From an uncultured Pseudomonadales bacterium (GTDB taxonomy: Bacteria > Pseudomonadota > Gammaproteobacteria > Pseudomonadales > Pseudohongiellaceae), in contig CALSUH010000010.1 of assembly GCA_943789485.1 (NCBI GenBank), forward strand, positions 1-64,000: a stretch of 64,000 nucleotides of DNA, in the 5' to 3' direction. Both the position numbers and the translations under genes were made by a program. Below, one piece after another: positions 25,884-35,022 of this stretch. The notes beneath the pieces are model-generated. The model worked only from the letters and a program-made list of their open reading frames with translations, did no database searches and had not been told where the DNA came from. Each line of letters begins with the position of its first letter. Position 1 is the first letter of the stretch.

Positions 25884-27794
25884 ATGGCAGACTTATTGAG
25901 ACTGGGTGCGGGCTCGCTGCAGAACTGGCAGTCGGCTTTGAACACAACGGGCCATAACATCGCTAATGCTAACACTGAGGGTTACAGTCGTCAGACTGTA
26001 GAGATTGGTACAGCACGGGCCCTGCGTTTTGGTTTTGGTTACGTAGGCCAAGGTGCTGAAATTGTTAGTATTGATCGGGCCAGTAACAGCTTTGTGACCT
26101 CTCAGGTTCGCAACTTCACCTCCAGCGCCAGTCAGTATGAAACGTTCGTGCAATTCAGCTCCCGAGTGGACGATATTTTGGCGAACTCCCAAAATAGTCT
26201 AAGTGTGTCAATGGAGCGCTTTTTTAATGCAGCCAGTGATGTGGCGGCCAGTCCATCGACCCTGCCCGAGCGACAGGCACTGATTGGCGAGGGGGATAAT
26301 CTGGTGGCGCGGCAGCAAAGTTTTAACGATTTGCTTCAAGACCTCAATAGCGAGATCAACAATGCTATTGGCCTGCGAGTCACAGAAATTAATGGTATAG
26401 CCTCCAGTATCAGTGAGATCAATCAACTGATTCTCAACACGAACAATTCCGGCGGGACGCCAAATGATCTGCTGGATCAAAGAGACCGCTTAGTAGAACA
26501 GTTGTCCACTAAGATCTCAACCTCAGTAATAGAGCAGAACGACGGCTCCTTCAATGTGCTAATAGGTAAAGGTCAGGCCTTGGTTATTGGTGCTGTTCCC
26601 ACCGAGCTTGAAGTCAGATTCAATCAATTCGATAGTAGTCGCCTTGAAATAGGTATTAAAGGGCTCATTGGCAATGATTCCAGCCAGTTCGTGAAGGGTG
26701 GTGAGCTGCAAGGCTTGCTTGATTTTCGCTCTCGGGTGCTGAATCCGGCGCAGACTCAGCTGGGAGTCTTGGCTCTAGGCATGGGCGAGACCATCAATGC
26801 CCAGCATAAGGTTGGTGTTGATCTGAATGGTGTTCTTGGCGGCAACATATTTGCACCTATAGCGATCTCGGTGGCCCCGGAGGGTTTTAACGCAGGAACC
26901 AGTGGCCCCGTGGTCACTCTGACCGATGCCTCTGAAGTTCGAGCCAGCGACTATTCCCTCGATTACAACGGCACCCAATGGCAACTGACACGGCTGTCTG
27001 ACTCTACCAGTGTCAGTGGCGCAGGCCCTTTGGTGCTGGATGGCATGAGTGTGGATGTTTCCGCCGGCGTTCCAGTTTCAGGTGACAGTTTTCGTATTAA
27101 TCCTGGCCACGATGCAGCGGTAAATTTTGCTATGGCTATCAGTGATCCCCGCAAGATCGCGGCGGCGTCTCCGGTGATTGCTGACACGCCACTGGCCAAC
27201 GTCGGTATTGGTATCCTCACCGATCTAAAGGTAGCAGCGAGTAATACCTTGCCACTTGCTGCGCCGATCAGCCTAACTTTCAATGCGAATGCCGGTGGCG
27301 CCGGCATTCCAGGCTTCGATGTGGTGGGCGGCCCTGGCGGCAGCATCCTTTATGATCCAGCTACCGAAGGTGCTGGTAAGGCCTTCACCTTTGCCACCGA
27401 GGGTGTGAGCTTTACTCTAGCCAACACCCCGCAGCCTGGCGACAGTTTTACTATTACTAACAATAGCGGTGCCTTTGGTGATAACAGGAATATTTTACAG
27501 ATAGGCGAGTTGCAGTATGCCTCGACTTTAAATGGCAGCGAGAACTCCTATCAAGAATTTTATGGCGGTCTGGTGGCGCAAGTGGGTGTGATTAGCAACC
27601 AAGCAGGCTCCAATCTTACTATTGAAAACTCGTTGCTGAACCAAGCTACTGACTACCGAGACAGCACCAGTGGCGTGAACCTGGATGAAGAGGCGGCTAA
27701 TCTGCTGCGTTATCAACAGGCTTATCAGGCCTCGGCGCAGATGATTAAGATTGCAGACCAATTGTTTCAAACCTTGATTAATTCGATACGCTAG
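25884..27794 (+). CDS. flgK: Hook-filament junction protein FlgK
   Basis: FlgK (HAP1) joins hook and filament. The 636-residue protein has the N-terminal axial motif (NTTGHNIANANTEGYSRQ), a long coiled-coil part (about 140-210, including GGTPNDLLDQRDRLVEQLS), extra beta domains in the middle (about 330-540) that make it longer than the 550 or so of enteric FlgK, and the conserved C-terminus (VNLDEEAANLLRYQQAYQAS). FlgN would be its chaperone. Confidence 0.96.
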   Translation: MADLLRLGAGSLQNWQSALNTTGHNIANANTEGYSRQTVEIGTARALRFGFGYVGQGAEIVSIDRASNSFVTSQVRNFTSSASQYETFVQFSSRVDDILANSQNSLSVSMERFFNAASDVAASPSTLPERQALIGEGDNLVARQQSFNDLLQDLNSEINNAIGLRVTEINGIASSISEINQLILNTNNSGGTPNDLLDQRDRLVEQLSTKISTSVIEQNDGSFNVLIGKGQALVIGAVPTELEVRFNQFDSSRLEIGIKGLIGNDSSQFVKGGELQGLLDFRSRVLNPAQTQLGVLALGMGETINAQHKVGVDLNGVLGGNIFAPIAISVAPEGFNAGTSGPVVTLTDASEVRASDYSLDYNGTQWQLTRLSDSTSVSGAGPLVLDGMSVDVSAGVPVSGDSFRINPGHDAAVNFAMAISDPRKIAAASPVIADTPLANVGIGILTDLKVAASNTLPLAAPISLTFNANAGGAGIPGFDVVGGPGGSILYDPATEGAGKAFTFATEGVSFTLANTPQPGDSFTITNNSGAFGDNRNILQIGELQYASTLNGSENSYQEFYGGLVAQVGVISNQAGSNLTIENSLLNQATDYRDSTSGVNLDEEAANLLRYQQAYQASAQMIKIADQLFQTLINSIR

Positions 27795-27824
27795 CATGAC
27801 CAATAACGGAGTCGAAAAACCGCA

Positions 27825-29027
27825 ATGAGAGTCTCAAACATACAGGCCTACCGACAGGGTGTTGAATCCATGCAGGCCCAACAAGCAAAGTTGCAGCAAA
27901 CTGAATTGCAACTGGGCAGTGGCTTGAAGATCATGAAGCCCTCTGACGATCCTTCCGGTGCGGTGAAGGTGCTGGATCTGAATAACAGTATCGGTGCAAT
28001 CGATCAGTTTTCGCGTAATGCGTCGTTGGCAGAAGCATCCTTGGGTTTTGAGGAAAGCGTTGTCGCTAATGTAAATACCAATCTACAACGCATCCGGGAA
28101 CTTGCGGTGCAGGGTAATAACGCTACCAATTCATCAAGCGACAGGGTCAGCATCGCCGAAGAAATTTATCAGCGTTTGGATGAATTGCTGGCTCTGGCTA
28201 ACACGAGAAATGCCAGCGGCGAGTATATTTTTGGTGGCTTCAAGGTGGATGCCCCTCCCTTTGTTAGTAATGGCGGCACAGTAAGTTACCAGGGCGATCA
28301 GGGGCAGCGTTTTCTGCAAGTGGCTCAGGGCTCGCAAGTGGCCGTCGGCAATTCCGGTGACAGCATATTCCAACGCATCCGTTCCGGCGATGGCAATGTG
28401 CAGGTGGTCAGTTCTCCCGCCAACACAGGCACTGCGGTGGTGGGCGCCTTCGGCCTCAATGGCAGCTTCGTGTCCGACACCTATACAGTCACCTTTACCC
28501 AAGCTGTGTCAACTGACCCCATCACCTACACGGTAACCGATGGCGGCGCAGCGACAGTTGCCAGCGGCACCTACAATGAGGGTGACAGCATCGCTTTTGC
28601 CGGCGCCCAGTTTGCCCTTACTGGTTTGCCCGCCCAAGGCGATGAAATCACCGTGGCTTCTTCCCAGAATCGGGATGTTTTCACTACCGCGAAGGCTATT
28701 GCCGATGCCTTGGTGCGCCCGGCACCGCTGCCACAGGATGTGGCTCGCTTTCACAATGAAATGGGTCAAGGATTGGCTAATCTTGACCAGGCCATCAGCG
28801 GCCTGAGCTCGGTGCGAGCTGGTATTGGTGCCCGGCTGAACAATCTTGAAACAATCGAAAGCATCAACCAAGATTTTAAATTGCAGCTGCAAACGGTGCT
28901 CTCTGAAACGCAGGATTTGGATTTCGCCGAGGCCATCTCGCGGTTTAATTTGCAGTTGACCTCACTGCAGGCGGCCCAGCAAGCATTTGTCAAAACTTCC
29001 GGGCTGTCGCTGTTTAACTATCTTTAG
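27825..29027 (+). CDS. flgL: Hook-filament junction protein FlgL
   Basis: FlgL (HAP3) connects FlgK to flagellin. The 400-residue protein has flagellin-like ends: an N-terminal coiled coil (LQQTELQLGSGLKIMKPSDD) and a C-terminal helix (QDLDFAEAISRFNLQLTSLQ). The middle (about 150-290) is beta-rich. It ends the flgB-flgL run and is followed by a 712-base gap. Confidence 0.95.
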   Translation: MRVSNIQAYRQGVESMQAQQAKLQQTELQLGSGLKIMKPSDDPSGAVKVLDLNNSIGAIDQFSRNASLAEASLGFEESVVANVNTNLQRIRELAVQGNNATNSSSDRVSIAEEIYQRLDELLALANTRNASGEYIFGGFKVDAPPFVSNGGTVSYQGDQGQRFLQVAQGSQVAVGNSGDSIFQRIRSGDGNVQVVSSPANTGTAVVGAFGLNGSFVSDTYTVTFTQAVSTDPITYTVTDGGAATVASGTYNEGDSIAFAGAQFALTGLPAQGDEITVASSQNRDVFTTAKAIADALVRPAPLPQDVARFHNEMGQGLANLDQAISGLSSVRAGIGARLNNLETIESINQDFKLQLQTVLSETQDLDFAEAISRFNLQLTSLQAAQQAFVKTSGLSLFNYL

Positions 29028-29307
29028 TCCTGTTTCGCTTGCCCCTTAACCGCTTTATTCCTTTTGTGGCCGAGCTAACACGCAGATTTTGCCGCAGGAG
29101 CCAGTGCCAGAGGTTATTTTCTAGCGTTGCTTGAAGCGTGGCCAGCTGCGTCACAACCTCTATTTTTTGGTGCTGTTCACGAGCCTACTGGCTACCAATC
29201 CCGGCAAGCAAGGACCCTGTGCTGCGTCTTTGCTCTGGATTGTAACGACTTGGCCGGCGAGGCTAGCCAGGGTTTGCTGTCACATCAGCGGGTCAATTAC
29301 CAAATTC

Positions 29308-29352
29308 GATCACTTCTATCAATTCTATCAAGTCGATCAAGTCGATCAATTC
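29308..29352. repeat. Five-copy 9-base tandem repeat
   Basis: Five consecutive units of the form (G/T)ATCA(A/C)(G/T)TC run from 29308 to 29352. The array is in non-coding sequence about 390 bases before flagellin. It may vary in copy number between strains. Confidence 0.6.
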
Positions 29353-29613
29353 GGCAGAGCCGGCCGCATCGCACAGTGGCCGTGTATGCGCGGCTCTAGT
29401 ACACCGCTGTACCCCGCGATTGCCCATGCGCGTGCGCCCCAGTCGCGCCCCCCAGTCTCAAACTCAGCCACTTTGGTTGGTCTTTGAATAGCCTTTCGCG
29501 CCCTTGTTTACCCTCAATATCCAGACAACAACCCTTGCGCCGCTCTTTCATTTATTTTTAAGCTATTGATATGAATAACTAAAATGACCTTTTTAAAAAA
29601 AATGAAATTCAAG

Positions 29614-29640
29614 TAAAGGTTTTTCAGATCATGTCGTAAT
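29614..29640 (+). promoter_or_regulatory. Sigma-28-like promoter for flagellin
   Basis: TAAA, fifteen bases, GTCGTAAT: the spacing is exactly that of FliA promoters (TAAA-N15-GCCGATAA) and the -35 half is perfect, while the -10 half keeps only part of the consensus. It lies about 100 bases before the flagellin start. Confidence 0.5.
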
Positions 29641-29739
29641 GATCAGTGACAGCAACGACGGTTGCACCCTTAAAACCGAAAGTATGAGTTCCTAAAAAAC
29701 GCCTAAGTCAGGCAACAGGAATCGAGAGAGGACATAACA

Positions 29740-30321
29740 ATGGCACAGGTAATAAATACCAATATTGCGTCTTTAAACGCACAGAGAAACCTGAACACGT
29801 CTCAGGGTATGCTTGGCACTTCGTTGCAGCGTCTGTCATCTGGTCTGCGTATTAACAGCGCCAAGGATGATGCAGCAGGGCTAGCTATTTCCGAACGTTT
29901 CACAGCACAGATTCGTGGTCTTAATCAGGCTGCGCGTAACTCAAATGACGGTATCTCTCTAGCACAAACTGCTGAGGGTTCGCTGGGCGAGCTAACCAAC
30001 AACTTACAGCGTATTCGTGAGCTGGGCGTGCAGTCATCAAATGCGACCAACAGTGCATCTGACCGGGTGGCAATGCAGGCTGAGGTTACTCAGCTGCTAG
30101 CGGAAGTTAACCGTGTTTCTGCTCAAACCAACTTCAACGGCGTTGCTCTATTGGATGGGACTTTCTTAACCCAGGCCTTCCAAGTGGGTGCTAACGTAGG
30201 TGAGACTATTTCGGTTTCTAGCATCATCGATGCAACAACATCCGGCCTGGGCCTGACGGCGACTTCCGCTACAAGCACAGCCGGTACAGCGGTTACAGGC
30301 GCTGTTGCTGGGCACCGGTGA
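29740..30321 (+). CDS. fliC: Flagellin, N-terminal part (gene frame-disrupted)
   Basis: Flagellin is the filament subunit. This frame gives 193 residues: the full conserved N-terminal D0/D1 region ([40 protein letters not shown]) and the start of the variable domain, then it runs into a stop. The matching C-terminal part is in the same frame at 30652-31197, with a scrambled stretch between. A good ribosome site (GAGAGGA) precedes the ATG. It is the only flagellin in the window. Whether the break is real or a sequence error cannot be decided here. Confidence 0.9.
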   Translation: MAQVINTNIASLNAQRNLNTSQGMLGTSLQRLSSGLRINSAKDDAAGLAISERFTAQIRGLNQAARNSNDGISLAQTAEGSLGELTNNLQRIRELGVQSSNATNSASDRVAMQAEVTQLLAEVNRVSAQTNFNGVALLDGTFLTQAFQVGANVGETISVSSIIDATTSGLGLTATSATSTAGTAVTGAVAGHR

Positions 30322-30651
30322 CTTGACGATCAATGGCGCTGCCGTCGCCGCTGCTGCTGACGGGCGCGAAGGCTGTTGCGGCTGCAATTGCAGCAGCTGG
30401 AACTGCAGGCCATGTGACTGTGGCTGCATCAGCATCAACTTCAGTTACCTTGGGCGCTTTCACAGCGGGTGCCGCTGGTGCTGGTACGAGTCAATACTTA
30501 TGCTTTAACCGTCGCTGGCGTAGAGTCTTGGTACAGTTACTGCCGCCAGTGTCCGCAGCGACTGCAACTAATTTAGATACAGCGCTGAGCTGCCGCTACG
30601 GTTGGCAAGCCGATCTCGCATTGCTGCGGGTATTACTGTCCACTGGTACTT
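30322..30651 (+). pseudogene. fliC: Flagellin central variable region with many frame changes
   Basis: Flagellin-like peptides appear in turn in all three forward frames: [17 protein letters not shown], then GAKAVAAAIAAAGTA, then TYALTVAGVE, then SLGTVTAA, then SAATATNLDTALS, then AAATV, then IAAGITV, then TGTFAGG, before the first frame resumes at VDITFTDADGDD. That means about nine single-base-type indels within some 350 bases, with no net frame change at the end. The amino-acid composition stays flagellin-like throughout, so the underlying gene was intact recently, or is intact and misread. I treat the stretch as a broken or misassembled part of one flagellin gene. Confidence 0.75.
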
Positions 30652-31197
30652 TTGCGGGTGGTAGACATCACTTTTACAGACGCCGATGGCGACGATATAC
30701 TCATCGCTGAAGTCGTAAGTGATGGTTCTGGTGGTGCGGATTCGTATGCCGTAGATCCTGCTTTCGCAGTAGGCGTTGGTAATACCGTCGGTTCAGTCGC
30801 CGTCACCAGCACCAATGAAGATCTAGTGATCGCCGGAACAGGTGTAGCGCTAGCTGGCTTAACAGCCGCCACTACAACCTCTGACCCGGCGGTGGACCAG
30901 AACGTACTTACTGTAGCCGATGCTGGTAGCCTTATCACAGCGGTTGATACGGCACTTGATCTGGTTAACAGTGCCCGAGGTACCTTGGGTGCGGTACAAA
31001 ATCGCTTCGAATCGGTTGTAACCAGCTTGCAGATATCCACTGAAAGCCTCTCTGCTGCTCGCTCACGAATTCAGGATACTGACTTCGCGGCGGAAACGGC
31101 GAACCTGACTAAGGCGCAGATTCTGCAACAGGCGGGTATTGCGATGATCGCCCAGGCGAATTCGCTGCCGCAGAACGTTTTAAGTCTTCTTCAGTAA
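30652..31197 (+). CDS. fliC: Flagellin, C-terminal part
   Basis: This frame encodes the end of the variable domain and the conserved C-terminal D1/D0 region (GAVQNRFESVVTSLQ, RSRIQDTDFAAETANLTKAQ, ending NVLSLLQ). The listed start is only the first possible start codon; there is no ribosome site and no N-terminal domain, so this is not a separate gene. It belongs with 29740-30321, giving a total of about 485 codons if the frame were continuous. A stem-loop follows the stop. Confidence 0.88.
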   Translation: MRVVDITFTDADGDDILIAEVVSDGSGGADSYAVDPAFAVGVGNTVGSVAVTSTNEDLVIAGTGVALAGLTAATTTSDPAVDQNVLTVADAGSLITAVDTALDLVNSARGTLGAVQNRFESVVTSLQISTESLSAARSRIQDTDFAAETANLTKAQILQQAGIAMIAQANSLPQNVLSLLQ

Positions 31198-31217
31198 TGA
31201 ACAAGCGTTGAAACAGA

Positions 31218-31253
31218 CAAAGGTGTAGTCTCAAGATAGGGGCTGCACCTTTG
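31218..31253 (+). terminator. Probable flagellin terminator stem-loop
   Basis: An 11-base stem with one mismatch (CAAAGGTGTAG / CTGCACCTTTG) lies 20 bases after the flagellin stop. The T-run is short, so termination strength is uncertain. Confidence 0.5.
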
Positions 31254-31317
31254 CCGCTTAACTACTTAAATCACGCAGTCAAAGAAATCCGCTTACAGTG
31301 TTACAGTACAAGCAGGC

Positions 31318-31349
31318 GAATCAAAGAATCAAAGAATCAAGGAATCAAA
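31318..31349. repeat. Four-copy 8-base tandem repeat
   Basis: GAATCAAA occurs four times in a row with one change in the third copy. It lies in the 265-base gap between flagellin and flaG, which holds no other gene. Confidence 0.65.
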
Positions 31350-31462
31350 GAAAGGAACAATACAGCGAATCAGGCTTAGCAAAGCCTATTACAGTCAGAC
31401 ATAATTTAACAAACGTTACGTGAGTATTCTCTTACCTTGAGTCACAAACGGAGGCAAAGGTA

Positions 31463-31876
31463 ATGACACCACCAATTAACAGATTGGAACTAGCATCTAC
31501 TGCTCCGCGTACTGACAGAGTGTCATCCGGAGAGGAGTCGGCACAGCGGCAAGGAATTGCCGCCAGCGGAAACAACCTGCCTGCGGCAAAGGCGGCCACG
31601 GCTAAGGCTGAGGCGGTCAGCACTGGCAAGAAAGAACTGGATAGGGCTGTAAAAGATGTCTCCAGTTTTGTGCAAAATTTGGCCCGGGACCTAAATTTCC
31701 GTGTTGACGAGGACACGGAAAAATTTGTGGTTACCGTCATAGACAGTACTACAGGCGAAGTAGTACGGCAGATTCCCACGGAAGAGGTGATGGCCATTTC
31801 CAAGCAGATAGCTGAAATCCAAGACCATTCAACAATGGATGGAGCGCGAGGCATCTTGTTTCAAGGTGATGCCTGA
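31463..31876 (+). CDS. flaG: FlaG family protein
   Basis: FlaG proteins influence filament length in polarly flagellated bacteria; their biochemical role is unclear. The 137-residue protein has a low-complexity first half and the conserved second half (LNFRVDEDTEKFVVTVIDS and VVRQIPTEEVM) that marks the family. A ribosome site GGAGG lies before the ATG. The order fliC-flaG-fliD-fliS is as in Vibrio and Pseudomonas. Confidence 0.93.
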   Translation: MTPPINRLELASTAPRTDRVSSGEESAQRQGIAASGNNLPAAKAATAKAEAVSTGKKELDRAVKDVSSFVQNLARDLNFRVDEDTEKFVVTVIDSTTGEVVRQIPTEEVMAISKQIAEIQDHSTMDGARGILFQGDA

Positions 31877-31913
31877 GGGCTTTAGTGAAGGGGTTTTGAA
31901 TCGCCCCAGCCAT

Positions 31914-31929
31914 TGGCATGCATATTGCA
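31914..31929 (+). promoter_or_regulatory. Sigma-54 promoter upstream of fliD
   Basis: TGGCAT, five bases, TTGCA with the correct doublet spacing, about 115 bases before fliD and just after flaG. It probably drives fliD-fliS and the two following genes. Confidence 0.8.
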
Positions 31930-32044
31930 ATTTCAAGGAGTTGGTATAAATAGTAACAACTGACAACCGCAGAATTTCAGCTAGATGGCAAAAGCAGGCC
32001 TAGGTGCAGTGCAGGCAGGCGACAGTATGCAGGTGTAGTATTCT

Positions 32045-34075
32045 ATGATTACAGCGACTGGATTGGGCTCTGGCCTCGATATTAACGCCCTGGTTAGTGG
32101 GCTGGTTGCCAGTGAGCGGGCCGGCAGCGATCTGCAGTTAGATCGGGAAAGCAGTCGCTACACCTCAAAATTTTCTGCATTGGGCTCTCTTAAGGGTTCC
32201 CTTGCCAGCTTCCAATCGTCACTGGGCAGCCTCGACACCCTCACTAACTACAGCAAGAACATGGCTAGCAGTTCAGCCAGTACCGAGCTTTCGGTTACTG
32301 CCGACAGCACAGCCATTGCCAATAATTACTCAGTGCAGGTCAGTCAGCTTGCCGTTTCCCATTCGTTGGCCAGTATTGCCGTGGCCGATACCGATACCAC
32401 CGCTCTAGGCACTGGCACCCTGACTATTCGTCGAGGCACCACCGACTATGTGCCCGGCACCGATACTTACAATAGCTTTGCTCTAAATGCTGATGTGGGT
32501 GTGGCGAACATCACCATCGATGGCACTAACAATACCCTGGCAGGCATCATGGCGGCGATTAACGACGCCAATGTTGGTGTTAACGCAGCCGTAGTCAATG
32601 ACGGCGGCGGTTTTAGATTGCTGCTGACCTCAGCGGACACCGGTGAGGTCAGCAGCCTGGAAATTACTGTTGCCGATGACGACGGCACTCATGACAACCT
32701 TGATGGTTTGTCACGCTTTGCTTTCAACTTGGCAGCGACCAATTTAGAGCAGACGGTCGCGGCAGGCGATGCAGCTTTTACTGTCAACGGCTTGGCAGTG
32801 AGCAGTGCCAGTAACACGGTGACCTCAGCCATCCCCGGGGTTAGCCTCAACTTGAATCAGGTGAGCACGGCGCCTATTACTGTTTCCGTAGAGGCGGATT
32901 TTTCCACTATCGAGGCCGGTGTCGCCGGCTTTATCGCAGGCTACAATCAATTTGTTACTACCGCGAATACGCTATCCTCTTACGATGTTGAAAATAATAT
33001 TGCGGCAGCGCTAGTCGGTGATTTTACCCTGCGCTCCATAAACGGCCAGGTTGATAGCATTCTGCGTGGTGCTGTGGCTGGACTTTCCAGCACACTTAAC
33101 AACCTTGCTGCGCTAGGCATCACCACCGGCAGTGACGGTACCCTGACGCTGGATAGCGCTACGCTCACTGCTGCGTTGGTGGCAGATCCAACCGAGGTAG
33201 CGCAGCTGTTTGCTGCCATCGGTGTGGCGGATGATGGGGATGTCAGTTTCAGTGGCGCGACTAGCGACACAACAGCAGGTGATTATTCGGTCAATATCAC
33301 GACCCTGGCCAGTGCTGGAGTACTCACCGGCAGTTCGGCATTGCCGAACTTTGGTGGTGGCGGCACGCTAGTCATCTCAGCCGGCAACGATAATTATACT
33401 GTTGAAGTGAATGGCGTCAGTAGCGGTGAGTTGACCCTCACCGCGGGCACTTACACCAGTGGGGCTTCTCTGGCTAATGAGATTCAGGCGCAAATTAACG
33501 GAGCTAGCGCTTTGGTTGATGCGGGTATTACGGTGGCGGTCAGCTATGACAGTGGCAGTGATTCGATTGCTATTACCTCCAATACCCTGGGCGCTGAATC
33601 CTCAGTCAATATTCTTGCCGCTGAAGCGGCTGACATCGGTTTGAGTGCAGTATCTGGCACCGATGGTGTCAATGTTGCCGGTAGCATCGCGGGCATCACA
33701 GCCACGGGTGTCGGCAATGTGCTAACTGGAGCTGCAGGTTCCGGTGCGCAAGGGTTGAGCTTAGTTATTGGCGGCACCACAACCGGTAGTCGCGGCAATG
33801 TTAATTTCACCCGAGGCCTTTCCAATCAGCTGGATAATTTTCTTGGGCAGATATTGCAGGCCGACGGTCCACTGGAATCCAGACTGGATAGCTATGAAGA
33901 AAGGCTGGAAGACGTGACGGAACGCCGCGCTGCGCTGGAGCTGAAATGGGCCATCGTGGAAGCGCGCTATGCTACTCAGTTTAACGCCCTCGATGGTTTG
34001 CTGGCTAGCCTGAATACCACTAGCACCTATCTGGAAACCCAGTTTGAAAGCCTAGTACAACCGAATTCAACCTAA
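32045..34075 (+). CDS. fliD: Filament cap protein FliD
   Basis: FliD caps the filament tip and helps flagellin fold into place. The 676-residue protein has the conserved N-terminus (GLGSGLDINALVSGLVASER), a long Thr/Ser/Asp-rich middle with repeated beta segments (about 80-560), and the FliD C-terminal coiled coil (LDSYEERLEDVTERRAALEL). It is longer than the enteric form (about 470) because of added surface domains. It is preceded by a sigma-54 site. Confidence 0.95.
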   Translation: MITATGLGSGLDINALVSGLVASERAGSDLQLDRESSRYTSKFSALGSLKGSLASFQSSLGSLDTLTNYSKNMASSSASTELSVTADSTAIANNYSVQVSQLAVSHSLASIAVADTDTTALGTGTLTIRRGTTDYVPGTDTYNSFALNADVGVANITIDGTNNTLAGIMAAINDANVGVNAAVVNDGGGFRLLLTSADTGEVSSLEITVADDDGTHDNLDGLSRFAFNLAATNLEQTVAAGDAAFTVNGLAVSSASNTVTSAIPGVSLNLNQVSTAPITVSVEADFSTIEAGVAGFIAGYNQFVTTANTLSSYDVENNIAAALVGDFTLRSINGQVDSILRGAVAGLSSTLNNLAALGITTGSDGTLTLDSATLTAALVADPTEVAQLFAAIGVADDGDVSFSGATSDTTAGDYSVNITTLASAGVLTGSSALPNFGGGGTLVISAGNDNYTVEVNGVSSGELTLTAGTYTSGASLANEIQAQINGASALVDAGITVAVSYDSGSDSIAITSNTLGAESSVNILAAEAADIGLSAVSGTDGVNVAGSIAGITATGVGNVLTGAAGSGAQGLSLVIGGTTTGSRGNVNFTRGLSNQLDNFLGQILQADGPLESRLDSYEERLEDVTERRAALELKWAIVEARYATQFNALDGLLASLNTTSTYLETQFESLVQPNST

Positions 34076-34179
34076 GTTAACCTAAGTTGAACCTAATTGA
34101 ACCGAAGAGTAGGGCACGATCACATCAACCCTGAATTCACATTATTAATTGCCGCCATGGCAAAACACAGGAGACAGCA

Positions 34180-34575
34180 ATGTACAATCATTCAGCACTT
34201 AGTCAATACCAGAAAGTGGGATTGGAAAGCAAAATAGCCGCTAGCAATCCCCACGGTCTGGTCGCCATGTTATTGGATGGCGCATTGGAAAAACTGGCTA
34301 GGGCCTCTGGCTTTATAGAGCGCGGAGATGTTTCCGCACAGGGTGCGGCCATCAGTGGTGCCATTAATATTATTGATAGCCTGCGGGCGAGTCTGGATAT
34401 TGATAAAGGTGGAGAGATCGCCCAGGGTTTGAATTCGCTGTATGACTATATGGAGCGTCGTCTGTTAGAGGCCAATATAAAAAGTGACAGTGCTATCGTC
34501 GCCGAGGTAGTTTCGCTGATTAGCCAGATCAAATCAGCTTGGGATGCAATTCCCAGTGCCGCAGAAAGTGCCTAG
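34180..34575 (+). CDS. fliS: Flagellin chaperone FliS
   Basis: FliS binds the flagellin C-terminus and keeps it unfolded before export. The 131-residue helical protein starts with the family motif (YNHSALSQYQKVGLESKIAA...NPHGLVAMLLDGALEKLARA). A ribosome site AGGAGA precedes the ATG. Its 3' end overlaps the next gene by 32 bases. Confidence 0.95.
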   Translation: MYNHSALSQYQKVGLESKIAASNPHGLVAMLLDGALEKLARASGFIERGDVSAQGAAISGAINIIDSLRASLDIDKGGEIAQGLNSLYDYMERRLLEANIKSDSAIVAEVVSLISQIKSAWDAIPSAAESA

Positions 34576-34945
34576 TTTGCAATTGATTGCCAACACGCCA
34601 CCGAACGATGAGCACCAGCGCGAGGCTCTGCAGCGCCAGAATCGCTTGCAGCTGGCCGCTTTGCTGCGTGCCACTGAAGAGATGCTAATCTGTGCCCAGC
34701 AGGGTGATTGGGAGTCGGTGGAAGAGCTGGAACATGCTAGAAAGCAAGACTTGGTAGTCTCCTTTGAAAACAACGCCCACGAGAACTCCGCGGTGATTGT
34801 AGAGGCGCTTGCTACTTTGGTGTATCTCAACAAACAAATATTTACATTGGTAATGCAGGCTAAACAGGAATTGATCAGCAGCCAGCAAGGTTTGCAGCAA
34901 GGCAAGTCCGCGGTGCAAAGCTACGAGAGCCATCAAGATATTTAG
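34544..34945 (+). CDS. FliT-like flagellar chaperone
   Basis: A 133-residue, probably all-helical protein directly after fliS. FliT proteins are export chaperones of FliD and can also restrain transcription; they vary greatly in sequence and are mostly recognised by size, helical content and position, which all fit here. The ORF-track ATG overlaps fliS by 32 bases; GTG codons at 34556 and 34568 are possible later starts. I see no motif that proves the family. Confidence 0.65.
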   Translation: MQFPVPQKVPSLQLIANTPPNDEHQREALQRQNRLQLAALLRATEEMLICAQQGDWESVEELEHARKQDLVVSFENNAHENSAVIVEALATLVYLNKQIFTLVMQAKQELISSQQGLQQGKSAVQSYESHQDI

Positions 34946-35022
34946 CAAATCGCATTTATTTTGACTTTGTAGGAAAAATTCCCTAAAAGAGAGCTTTGGA
35001 TCTAAAAACTAGGGGAGCAAAC

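Larger units (their letters stand above)
29028..29739. other. Long flgL-fliC gap with a late promoter
   Basis: I see no credible gene in this 712-base gap; the plus-strand frames at 29127-29487 look like chance frames without family likeness. The first part is GC-richer and the last 200 bases are AT-rich. It contains a five-copy 9-base repeat (29308-29352) and a sigma-28-like promoter (29614-29640). The long leader region may carry further regulator sites for flagellin. Confidence 0.55.

Noticed and set aside
18768-29027. Unusual gene content in the rod/hook operon
   Set aside because: Order and products flgB to flgL are standard, apart from the short flgJ reported separately.
29127-29487. 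Two plus-strand frames (90 and 118 residues) between flgL and flagellin
   Set aside because: No ribosome site, no family likeness, and composition like translated non-coding repeats (the 9-base array reads as a chance peptide repeat).
30305-30710. Separate small genes in the flagellin centre (frames at 30305 and 30333)
   Set aside because: Their products are flagellin-like pieces in shifted frames; they belong to the broken flagellin gene.
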